The position numbers and the translations under genes were made by a program. DNA of 18,103 nucleotides from CBDUQP01 sp965369385 (lineage in GTDB: Bacteria; Planctomycetota; Phycisphaerae; SM23-33), in NCBI GenBank assembly GCA_965369385.1, contig CBDUQP010000069.1:1-18103 (forward strand), read 5' to 3'. Under the pieces are notes generated by a model that was not told where the DNA came from, did not search any database, and worked only from the letters and a program-made list of their open reading frames with translations. Positions 7,306 to 13,189 of the stretch are shown here, piece after piece (position 1 is the stretch's first letter; the number at the start of each line of letters is the position of its first letter).

Positions 7306-7893
7306 TCACTCCTTCTCTTCATACAGTTGTTGCCACATCCGCCCAAGCTGCTTGCACGTGTGGTGCAGGCGGGACTTGACGGTGCCCAAAGGGATGCCCA
7401 GTGTGTCGGCTACGTCCGCCAGCTTCATCTGCTGCTCGTGAACCAGTCTCACCAGTTCCTGGCGATGCGCGGGCAGCGTGTCCAGCATCTCCCGCACGAG
7501 CTCCTGTTGCTCGGCTTGTATCGCCAGCGCCTCTGGAGAAGGCATGGACTCATCCGCCAGCCACGAACCTGTCTGATCGCCATCGTCTGCCCCTGGCCGA
7601 GACACATCCAGCGAGCGATGCTTGCGCCGCTTGCTGGACCGCAAGTAATTCAGGGCCAGATTCGTCGCGATCCGCATCAACCACGACTTGAACGCCCCGC
7701 GTCCGTCCCATTGCCATGCTCGCTGCCAGACCCGTAGGAACACATCCTGCGCCAAGTCATCCACAGCCGCCGAGTCAGGCACGATCCGCATCAGATGCAA
7801 ACTGACCAGCCGTCGGTATCGCTCCATCAACTGGCTGAAGGCCTCACTGTCACGATCGACGATTCGTCCGACCAACTCGCTATCCGTTATCAA
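7306..7893 (-). CDS. ECF-family sigma factor, probable partner of the single-chain polymerase
   Basis: 195 residues with the two-domain sigma-E-like (group 4) plan. Region 2 spans about 18-88: FSQLMERYRRLV, DDLAQDVFLRVWQ (45-57), AFKSWLMRIATNLALNYLR (67-85). Region 4 spans about 134-187: LPAHRQELVRL, helix-turn-helix LADVADTLGIPLGTVKSRLHH (158-178). A linker of about 45 residues joins them. ECF sigmas direct RNA polymerase to specific promoters and are commonly autoregulated; no anti-sigma gene is adjacent. The start is TTG at 7893 with GGGAG five bases upstream; an in-frame TTG at 7923 would overlap the candidate promoter. The stop lies 5 nt before the polymerase ATG, and the polymerase's AAGGAG is made by this gene's penultimate codons, so the two proteins are translationally linked. 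Confidence 0.93.
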   Translation of the reverse strand: MITDSELVGRIVDRDSEAFSQLMERYRRLVSLHLMRIVPDSAAVDDLAQDVFLRVWQRAWQWDGRGAFKSWLMRIATNLALNYLRSSKRRKHRSLDVSRPGADDGDQTGSWLADESMPSPEALAIQAEQQELVREMLDTLPAHRQELVRLVHEQQMKLADVADTLGIPLGTVKSRLHHTCKQLGRMWQQLYEEKE

Positions 7894-7913
7894 CTGGTCT
7901 CCCTTTCTCCCTG

Positions 7914-7941
7914 TATGACACAAAATCGCGACATTCGGTTC
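7914..7941 (-). promoter_or_regulatory. Candidate promoter of the sigma–polymerase operon (ECF-like)
   Basis: On the minus strand GAACCG (7941-7936) and GTCATA (7919-7914) are separated by 16 nt, which is the spacing and general look of ECF promoters (GAAC at -35, GTC at -10). It would start transcription about 14 nt before the TTG start. A weaker sigma-70 reading of the same bases is TTGAAC, 17 nt, TGTCAT. Because a terminator (7983-8006) lies just upstream, the operon needs a promoter in this interval. Whether the operon's own sigma reads it is inference. Confidence 0.35.
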
Positions 7942-7982
7942 AATGGAAGTGAATTCGATGCATTTGTAGCGCCTGAAACGAG

Positions 7983-8006
7983 AGAAAACAAGGGGCCTCA
8001 GGCCCC
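7983..8006 (-). terminator. Rho-independent terminator between rpoD and the sigma–polymerase operon
   Basis: On the minus strand GGGGCC-TGA-GGCCCC forms a perfect 6-bp GC stem with a 3-nt loop, followed directly by TTGTTTTCTCT. It would stop transcripts coming from rpoD about 90 nt before the ECF sigma start codon, leaving the sigma–polymerase operon under its own promoter. Confidence 0.65.
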
Positions 8007-8409
8007 CCTAAGCTGCTATTAAAACAACGCTTGCAGCATCGACAGAAGTGCGATACAATATATGTGCTGGAGGATGAATCCCGAAAACTCGCGGCCGCGC
8101 GCAATGCCCATCCGCACCAGAACTTCCCCAAATCCCCCACAGCTATTTCCTCGTTTTGCGAGCCTTGCGCAGTCAAGAAGACCGGCACGATTTTTTTATT
8201 TCCCCCGCCAACAAAACACGTCATGCGCGCCGAATGACAGAAGGTCAGTGATTCAGTACCCGGTGAAATTGCTTCTGAAGATATGAACAGAGTCCTGCAA
8301 ATTGAACTTTGAATGTTCATTCTGCAGGACTCTTGGATGTCACGTCAATAATGTTGGGCTGCGGCTGCGGCCGCCATATTCGAACTCGCTTACAAAATCC
8401 CCAAGCCCG
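8007..8409. other. Intergenic region downstream of rpoD, no convincing gene
   Basis: About 400 bp between the rpoD stop and the terminator. A minus-strand open frame (7940-8320) runs through the terminator and resembles no family, so I do not call it. A plus-strand match TTGCAG, 17 nt, TACAAT (8031-8059) could be a promoter but has no gene behind it. Its main structure is the long hairpin at 8289-8333. The rest could hold a small RNA or the 3' end of the rpoD transcript. Confidence 0.5.
8289..8333. repeat. Long hairpin downstream of rpoD
   Basis: AGAGTCCTGCA (8289-8299) and TGCAGGACTCT (8323-8333) are perfect 11-bp arms. The inner sequence can pair further through GAAC (8304-8307) and GTTC (8315-8318). 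It lies 77-121 bp beyond the rpoD stop. No T-run follows on the minus strand, so it may protect or process the rpoD mRNA 3' end rather than terminate it. Confidence 0.65.
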
Positions 8410-10086
8410 TCAATGCGCCTTTGGAAGATTCTCGTAGTCTTCTTCCTCGCCATCTACCCGGTCGAGGAAGCCTTCAAGCTTGCGGGCTCGCACGGGGTGC
8501 TGCAGCTTGCGGATGGCCTTGGCTTCTACCTGGCGAACGCGTTCGCGAGTTACCTTGAAGATCCTGCCGACCTCTTCAAGCGTGTAGGTGTAGCCGTCGC
8601 CAATGCCGTAACGCAGCTTGATGATTTCTCGCTCACGATACGTGAGTGTCTTGAGGACCTCTTCGATCCGATCCTTCAGCATCTCAGTACCGGCCGACTC
8701 CATCGGGCTTTCCGCCGAGGAATCCTCGATAAAATCACCGAAGTAGCTGTCTTCGGACTCGCCTACGGGGCGATCCAAACTGATGGGATGACGCGAAATC
8801 TTCAGCACGCGGCGGGCTTCGGAAACGGTCATGCCGGCCTGCTCTGCGATCTCCTCAATCGTGGGCTCTCTACCGAGATCCTGCACGAGACGCTTGGAGA
8901 TATTACGAAGCTTGCTCATCGTCTCGATCATGTGCACCGGAATACGGATCGTGCGAGCATGATCGGCGATGGCGCGGGTAATGGCCTGCCTGATCCACCA
9001 GGTGGCATATGTTGAGAACTTGTATCCGCGACGATACTCGTATTTGTCGACCGCACGCATCAGGCCGGTGTTGCCTTCCTGGATGATGTCCAGGAAACTC
9101 AGGCCACGATTGCGATACTTCTTGGCGATGGAGACAACCAGGCGAAGGTTTCCGCCTGACAGATCACGTTTGGCTTTTTCGTAATCATTGAAGACCTTCT
9201 GGATAGCCTTTACGCGGCTTCGCAGCGTTATGGGGTCTTCCTGCACGAGGTTAATAAGCCCCTCGCGTTCTTCCTGCATCACTTCGAGGTCTTCAGCGGG
9301 TGTTCCATCGGTCTTGCCGGATATCATCTCCCGTTCAAGTTCCCGCATCTTCTCCGAAACGTGCTGGAGCCTTGTCATCAGCGGCTGAATTCTGCTCGTG
9401 CGTAGTGAAAGCTCTTCGACAAGCGTTGCGGCCCGACGGCGGCGCTGCCACAAACGCTGAGTCCTCTTCTTGTGCTCTTCGCTGTCGAATTCCAGCTCGA
9501 CCACTTCATCCCACTCGTCACGATTGCGAATGGCGATTTCGTCGACGGTATCAAGATTGGCCTGCATCCGCTCGGTGATGGTCTCCTTGGACAGATTCTC
9601 CGCAGTGGAGATCTTCATCGTCCTGTCGAACGGAAGATCACCGGCGAAAACCTGCTTCAGGATATCCACAGCATACTTGACGCAGTAGTCACTCTCCAAT
9701 ACGCGACGGCGGAAGTGCTTGCGGCTTGTTTCGATCTTCTTGGCCAGCGAAATCTCTTCAGAACGCTTCAGCAGAGGAATCTCGCCCATCTGCGTGAGAT
9801 ACATGCGCACCGGATCGTCTATGCGCGTGGAGACCTCGAAGTCATCTTTCTTCTTGGCCTTGACTACGGGAGCCTCGGCGCCGAACTCGGCTTCGTCCTT
9901 GGCTACATCGGACTCGTCAACGATCTCGATTCCGATTTCATCCAAAGCCATCAGCAGAGAATCGAGCTTTTCCGGAGACACCGCCTCATCCGGAAGCTCA
10001 TCGTTCATCTCTTCGTAAGTGAGGTAGCCTCTGGCCTTACCTCGTGCGATTAACTTTTGTACGCTTATATCAAGATTGTCAGCCAT
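8410..10086 (-). CDS. rpoD: Principal RNA polymerase sigma factor (sigma-70/RpoD)
   Basis: 558 residues with every region of a primary sigma. Region 1.1 is at about 5-58 (VQKLIARGKARGYLTYEEMND) and region 1.2 at about 87-125 (DDPVRMYLTQMGEIPLL). A long non-conserved region follows to about 310. Region 2 is at 312-385 (NLRLVVSIAKKYRNRGLSFLDIIQEG, written here in part; TYATWWIRQAITRAI), region 3 at about 390-470, and region 4 at about 480-545 (YTLEEVGRIFKVTRERVRQVE). It directs core RNA polymerase to housekeeping promoters. ATG 10086 is preferred over the upstream frame start at 10107 because CCGGGAG lies about eight bases before it. It is unlinked to dnaG here. It points the same way as the ECF sigma–polymerase operon but is separated by about 500 bp and a terminator. 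Confidence 0.97.
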   Translation of the reverse strand: MADNLDISVQKLIARGKARGYLTYEEMNDELPDEAVSPEKLDSLLMALDEIGIEIVDESDVAKDEAEFGAEAPVVKAKKKDDFEVSTRIDDPVRMYLTQMGEIPLLKRSEEISLAKKIETSRKHFRRRVLESDYCVKYAVDILKQVFAGDLPFDRTMKISTAENLSKETITERMQANLDTVDEIAIRNRDEWDEVVELEFDSEEHKKRTQRLWQRRRRAATLVEELSLRTSRIQPLMTRLQHVSEKMRELEREMISGKTDGTPAEDLEVMQEEREGLINLVQEDPITLRSRVKAIQKVFNDYEKAKRDLSGGNLRLVVSIAKKYRNRGLSFLDIIQEGNTGLMRAVDKYEYRRGYKFSTYATWWIRQAITRAIADHARTIRIPVHMIETMSKLRNISKRLVQDLGREPTIEEIAEQAGMTVSEARRVLKISRHPISLDRPVGESEDSYFGDFIEDSSAESPMESAGTEMLKDRIEEVLKTLTYREREIIKLRYGIGDGYTYTLEEVGRIFKVTRERVRQVEAKAIRKLQHPVRARKLEGFLDRVDGEEEDYENLPKAH

Positions 10087-10136
10087 CAACTGGACTCCCG
10101 GTGACATATCGAGGAATGCAATATTTAGAACCCACT

Positions 10137-10166
10137 AGTTTATCCCTGCGCCTTTGGTGCAGTCAA
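10137..10166 (-). promoter_or_regulatory. Candidate promoter of rpoD
   Basis: On the minus strand TTGACT (10166-10161) is followed by TAAACT (10142-10137, 18-nt spacing) or GATAAA (10144-10139, 16-nt spacing). It lies about 50 bp before the rpoD start. The -35 box matches five of six consensus bases; the -10 is weaker. Confidence 0.45.
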
Positions 10167-10223
10167 CCTAATAAACGGAGACAAACCAATGATGTTCTGG
10201 TTCTATCAGAATTGGACTGCACC
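10156..10223. repeat. Inverted repeat spanning the rpoD -35 region
   Basis: GGTGCAGTC (10156-10164) and GACTGCACC (10215-10223) are perfect 9-bp arms 50 nt apart. One arm overlaps the candidate rpoD -35 box and the other lies upstream. Two such half-sites could be bound by a looping or dimeric regulator. The pairing is seen directly; the role is inference. Confidence 0.55.
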
Positions 10224-10279
10224 CTTCATGCCGCCACCATAATGATTTTCTCTCCATTACCATTTTCACATACATATGC

Positions 10280-10308
10280 TTGACATACAAACATAGCACA
10301 TATAAAGT
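10280..10308 (+). promoter_or_regulatory. Promoter of tRNA-Leu
   Basis: A perfect -35 TTGACA (10280-10285) is followed by TATAAA (10301-10306, 15-nt spacing) or TAAAGT (10303-10308, 17-nt spacing), just before the tRNA gene. Strong -35 and AT-rich -10 fit stable-RNA expression. Confidence 0.65.
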
Positions 10309-10320
10309 TATCCATTCACC

Positions 10321-10406
<86 letters not shown>

Positions 10407-10415
10407 TATTCATCA

Positions 10416-10452
10416 GCGACCTGGAGACTTTCCGTCTCCGGGTCGTTTTTTT
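10416..10452 (+). terminator. Rho-independent terminator of tRNA-Leu
   Basis: GCGACCTGGAGAC pairs with GTCTCCGGGTCG (one mismatch) around a short TTTCC loop and is followed by seven T residues (10446-10452). It starts 9 nt after the tRNA. Confidence 0.92.
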
Positions 10453-10583
10453 ATGGGCAATCACACAAATCCGCCGAAAAACCTTAAAACCGCACGACTT
10501 GACGGTCTGCACGGCCGCGAGCGGACAACATCACAGATAATGTCAAAAAGCTCGCAAAACAAGCCGTAAATAGTCCTTTTTAC

Positions 10584-10612
10584 TTGAAAATTTCGTAATT
10601 TTGTGTGATAAT
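10584..10612 (+). promoter_or_regulatory. Strong sigma-70-type promoter
   Basis: TTGAAA (10584-10589), exactly 17 nt, GATAAT (10607-10612), within an AT-rich stretch. It is one of the best promoter matches in the window. It points at the small-protein genes beginning at 10852. Confidence 0.7.
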
Positions 10613-10813
10613 TATCTTGGCGTTCATAAGCACTTCTGCATTTCGTAGCACTCTGATGTTACACCCTTTGCGCAACATGGGTGGAAGGGATAGGTGTGCA
10701 CAGTTCAGTGTGGATTTCGCCGGGAAAGAACGCTGCTGTTACGTCTCAAGGAAGACTTGGGGCTATTGTTTAGCTGTAATACTGCGTAAGACAGAAATTA
10801 CGCATTTTTAAGG

Positions 10814-10835
10814 CCTGACGGTTTCACCGTTCAGG
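10814..10835 (+). promoter_or_regulatory. Leader hairpin next to the ribosome binding site
   Basis: CCTGACGG (10814-10821) pairs with CCGTTCAGG (10827-10835) with one bulged base and a TTTCA loop. It ends seven bases before AGGAG (10842-10846), the ribosome site of the next gene, and is followed by ACTTTT. It could attenuate transcription or influence ribosome access. Confidence 0.4.
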
Positions 10836-10851
10836 ACTTTTAGGAGCCGTA

Positions 10852-11091
10852 ATGACCAACGCCCAAGCCGAAACGTTGGCTTGCTACCAGGAATTGGCGC
10901 AGGCGGAAACCAAACTGGCACGTACAGTGTCCGCTACGGCTCGTGAAGTCGCACATAGCGAGTGCCTGGACGAAGAAGAACGGGCCGAAGTGTACGCCAT
11001 CCTGCACGTGATCCAGAGCGATAGCGCCGCACACCTGGAAATCCTCTCGGAACTGCCAGGTACTTACGTATCAGAGACAGGCAATGTTTGA
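10852..11091 (+). CDS. Small helical protein of unknown function (first of a pair)
   Basis: 79 residues, predicted almost entirely helical and charged, no signal peptide or membrane segment. AGGAG lies five bases before the ATG. I do not recognise the family. Its heptad-like pattern (YQELAQAETKLARTV, EEERAEVYAILHVIQSD, AHLEILSEL) resembles that of the next gene (AL..AQEKTAR, LKEEIQQLHREK, HMELTERLLEI), suggesting the two are paralogues or form a helical hetero-oligomer. The Glu/His spacing recalls ferritin-like half proteins, but that is only a resemblance. The last eight bases overlap the start of the next gene, so the two are co-translated. Confidence 0.7.
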   Translation: MTNAQAETLACYQELAQAETKLARTVSATAREVAHSECLDEEERAEVYAILHVIQSDSAAHLEILSELPGTYVSETGNV

Positions 11092-11275
11092 ACAAACCCA
11101 ATTAAGTGAGCAGTTCCAAGCCCTGCTGAATGCTCAAGAAAAGACCGCCAGGCAGTGCCTCCAGGCCGCCGGACAAACTTCCGATCCGCATCTTAAAGAA
11201 GAGATCCAGCAACTCCATCGCGAAAAACAACGCCATATGGAGCTCACCGAACGCTTACTGGAGATTGTGGAATAG
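11084..11275 (+). CDS. Small helical protein of unknown function (second of a pair)
   Basis: 63 residues, strongly helical and charged, rich in Gln and Glu, cytoplasmic by composition. It starts inside the end of the preceding gene. A helix-turn-helix hairpin shape is likely: residues 8-30 and 36-62 form two amphipathic helices around a GQTSDP turn. Possible metal-type residues are Glu19, His45 and His51, but no site can be assigned. No family recognised. The similarity to its upstream neighbour suggests they act together. Confidence 0.68.
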   Translation: MFEQTQLSEQFQALLNAQEKTARQCLQAAGQTSDPHLKEEIQQLHREKQRHMELTERLLEIVE

Positions 11276-11286
11276 CACCCATGGGC

Positions 11287-11313
11287 GGCCAAAAGGGCCA
11301 AAAGGGCCAAAAT
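11287..11313. repeat. Three tandem 9-bp repeats
   Basis: GGCCAAAAG, GGCCAAAAG, GGCCAAAAT in direct tandem just after the small-protein gene. The GGCC cores are self-complementary, so weak alternative hairpins are possible. Such short arrays may vary in copy number. Confidence 0.75.
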
Positions 11314-11446
11314 CAATCGTAACGCTCTTTCGTAGAACAACCAGAGCGAATCTTTAGTTTCCTCTCGCCGCCAGGCAGTTGATGTGTTGCTCTTGCAGGA
11401 TTCTTCCTGTTTTCGACAAGCCCTGGCAGGAAGCCGGATCGTAAGC

Positions 11447-12283
11447 ATGAACGATGAGACTGTCGGAGACTTTTGGGACCAGAACGCACCTGACTGGATA
11501 GAAGGCGTACGCGCGGGATGGGACGTTTACAGAGACCGCGTGAACAACCCGGCCTTCCTCAAGCTACTCGGCGACATTTCCGGAAAACGAGTACTCGATC
11601 TCGGATGCGGCGAGGGATACAACACTCGTATCTTCGCCGACTTGGGCGCCACCGTTGTCGGGGTCGATATCAGCAGCCTCCTGATCGCGGCCGCCCGTGA
11701 CGAGGAATTCGAGAATCCAAAAGGCATTGTCTACCACGTGGCATCGGGGAGCGAACTGGACGCTTGCCCCGATGTATTCGAGCCCGAATCGTTCGATATC
11801 GTTCTCAGCACAATGGTAATGATGGACTTGCCCGACTATGCCGGCTGCGTTAAACAGGTCGCCAGGGTGCTCAAACCGGGAGGCCTCTTCCAATTCTCCG
11901 TCTGCCACCCATGCATGATGACCAAACAATGGGAATGGGTCTTCGACGATGAAGACCAGCGTCAAGGCGTTGTGGTTGGAGACTACTTCCCAACATCCGG
12001 CAGGAACAGACGTGAAGATGTCGACGAATGGCGTTTCGGAGGCGCCCCCGCAAACGTCCGACGCGAAGTCAGACCGTTCCAGATTCCACGATTCTTCCGC
12101 ACGCTTTCAGACTACTTCAACACGCTGACTGATGGCGGATTCGTCGTCGACAGACTCGAAGAACCCTACGCTTGCGATAACGCAGTAGCAGAGTGTCCCA
12201 ACGTCGCCGACACACAATTGGTCCCCTATTTCCTCATATTCAGATGCAAACTGAATCACAAATCGCCCGCGACAATGGGCTAA
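11447..12283 (+). CDS. Class I SAM-dependent methyltransferase
   Basis: 278 residues. Motif I VLDLGCGEG (49-57) binds S-adenosylmethionine, Asp75 (VGVDIS) binds the ribose, and FDIVLSTMVMMDL and ARVLKPGGLFQFSVCHP correspond to the post-I and motif III segments of Methyltransf_11/25-like proteins. A C-terminal part (about 160-278) with WRFGGAP and DYFNTLTDGGF resembles cytosolic small-molecule methyltransferases with a substrate lid. The substrate cannot be told. ATG 11447 is chosen because the family fold starts at VGDFWDQNAPDW; the frame extends to 11384 without similarity. The ribosome site is weak (AGGAAG about 14 bases upstream). It stands alone. Confidence 0.9.
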   Translation: MNDETVGDFWDQNAPDWIEGVRAGWDVYRDRVNNPAFLKLLGDISGKRVLDLGCGEGYNTRIFADLGATVVGVDISSLLIAAARDEEFENPKGIVYHVASGSELDACPDVFEPESFDIVLSTMVMMDLPDYAGCVKQVARVLKPGGLFQFSVCHPCMMTKQWEWVFDDEDQRQGVVVGDYFPTSGRNRREDVDEWRFGGAPANVRREVRPFQIPRFFRTLSDYFNTLTDGGFVVDRLEEPYACDNAVAECPNVADTQLVPYFLIFRCKLNHKSPATMG

Positions 12284-12348
12284 TCCAATCAGTCCAGAGA
12301 TAGATTGATTCTCCGCAATTACCTTGTGCAAAACGCCCGAGTACCTAC

Positions 12349-12458
12349 CTAGAATTCTGTCCCGCCAAGAATGTCAGGTGGCAACCTGCCAGCAATAGCT
12401 GGCAGGCAAGTACTTACGAATATTCACACCCGATAGTTTCGCCGGTACAAAAGACTAG
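12349..12458 (-). repeat. CTAG-ended palindromic element, copy B (110 bp)
   Basis: On the minus strand it starts CTAGTCTTTTGTACCGGCG and ends CGGGACAGAATTCTAG. It aligns end to end with the copy at 3517-3627, with the same central hairpin (CCTGCCAG-CTATTG-CTGGCAGG). The loop differs but the stem is unchanged. It lies 66 bp after the methyltransferase stop. Confidence 0.75.
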
Positions 12459-12470
12459 AATGTGGTGACT

Positions 12471-12535
12471 GGCAGTTCTCCCTCCAACTGCCGGGCCACC
12501 CAGACAGGCTCGGGACACCCCACTCCGGGCCTGTC
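12471..12535. repeat. Two adjacent hairpins after the methyltransferase
   Basis: First hairpin: GGCAGTT (12471-12477) with AACTGCC (12486-12492). Second: GACAGGCTCGG (12503-12513) with CCGGGCCTGTC (12525-12535), about 11 bp including a wobble pair. Neither is followed by a T-run. They could mark an mRNA 3' end or be remnants of a repeat. Confidence 0.5.
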
Positions 12536-12672
12536 GCTATTCCCTGCCCGCCACATGCCAGCAATTCCAATTTCTGACTAAAAATACTTGTGCGGACTCC
12601 CACGAAACCCGGCCGACCTCACAAGCATAGCCTCCCGAATATTGCGTAATGCGCAGTGATGCAAAAAGGTGC

Positions 12673-12709
12673 AAAAAGGTGCACGAATACGCTCTTGTGC
12701 ACTTTTTTT
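12673..12709. terminator. Bidirectional rho-independent terminator
   Basis: AAAAAGGTGCAC (12673-12684) pairs with GTGCACTTTTTTT (12697-12709) across a 12-nt loop. The A-run on one side and T-run on the other allow it to act on both strands. The upstream part of the arm is duplicated (TGCAAAAAGG twice, 12660-12679). It probably ends the methyltransferase transcript 390 bp after the stop codon. Confidence 0.7.
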
Positions 12710-13072
12710 CAGCGTTGAAAATAGGCCGTTAATGGCCGATTCCACCAGCCGTTAGCCATAATTCACAATTAGAGTGGACGTCATATGTGCACCAATTGCA
12801 AAAAACGCGATCTTCGCAACGTTTTGGCGCTCTACCCCACAAAACCCCACAATCCCCCGCATCAGAATCCGCGCCGCTGGTCAGTATATTAATATATGAC
12901 TGCGCGCCGTCGTCGTCGTCTTTAGTCGCGATCCCGAAGTACATCGGGACCGTGTCCCCTCTGGCGACCAAAGACGCACAGCCGCACGCGCGTGCCATCG
13001 CGAACAGACCAACCACCAATCACTACTCCCAAATACCGCGCGAGCTTTCAGAAAATGGTGACCTGGGCCTGT
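12710..13072. other. Gene-poor region, no supported gene
   Basis: About 360 bp without a convincing gene. Frames at 12787-13239 (+) and 12729-13019 (-) cross repeats and resemble no protein. The region contains a near-palindrome TCCCGAAGTACATCGGGA (about 12933-12950) that recurs at about 14001-14018 inside the transposon arm. It also has an AT-rich palindrome (ATATTAATAT, near 12888). Confidence 0.5.
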
Positions 13073-13170
13073 GGTATTCGACAGGCCAGATGCTTGTCGC
13101 GGGGGTTTTGTGCAGGTACGATGACGCACAGAGAAAGGGACGCCAGAAATCACCAAGGCGTTCGGCGATA
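13073..13170 (+). repeat. 98-bp direct repeat, left copy
   Basis: Matches 14125-14222 in the same orientation. Both copies begin GGTATTCG and share an identical last 46 bp (13125-13170), ending AAGGCGTTCGGCGATA. The pair brackets the transposase element at 13190-14079. The length is far too great for a target-site duplication. Confidence 0.8.
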
Positions 13171-13189
13171 GCCCCAGATAGTCCCCGAC

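Larger units (their letters stand above)
10453..10851. other. Intergenic region and possible long leader before the small-protein pair
   Basis: About 400 bp with no convincing gene. It contains a strong plus-strand promoter (10584-10612) whose start would lie about 230 nt before the first small ORF, leaving a long untranslated leader that ends in a hairpin (10814-10835). A 68-codon frame at 10605-10811 overlaps the promoter, lacks a ribosome site and resembles nothing known. The leader could be a regulatory RNA or contain an unrecognised small RNA. Confidence 0.5.

Noticed and set aside
4145..7309. Two separate truncated rpoB and rpoC pseudogenes
   Set aside because: One uninterrupted frame of more than 1000 codons keeps every active-site block of both subunits in order, with a coupled sigma gene and good ribosome site; decay would have lost these residues or the frame.
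8031..8059. Plus-strand promoter-like TTGCAG, 17 nt, TACAAT
   Set aside because: The -35 match is poor and no gene or conserved RNA follows on this strand; only noted within the intergenic entry.
7940..8320. 126-codon minus-strand frame between rpoD and the ECF sigma gene
   Set aside because: It runs through a strong terminator, has no ribosome site and reads as low-complexity Ser/Cys-rich residues without family likeness.
10621..10800. 6S RNA, SRP RNA or a known riboswitch in the long leader
   Set aside because: I could not match the conserved cores of 6S, 4.5S/SRP, cobalamin or TPP elements; a covariance-model search would decide.
10605..10811. 68-codon frame after the strong promoter
   Set aside because: Its start codon lies upstream of the expected transcription start and overlaps the -10 box; no ribosome site.
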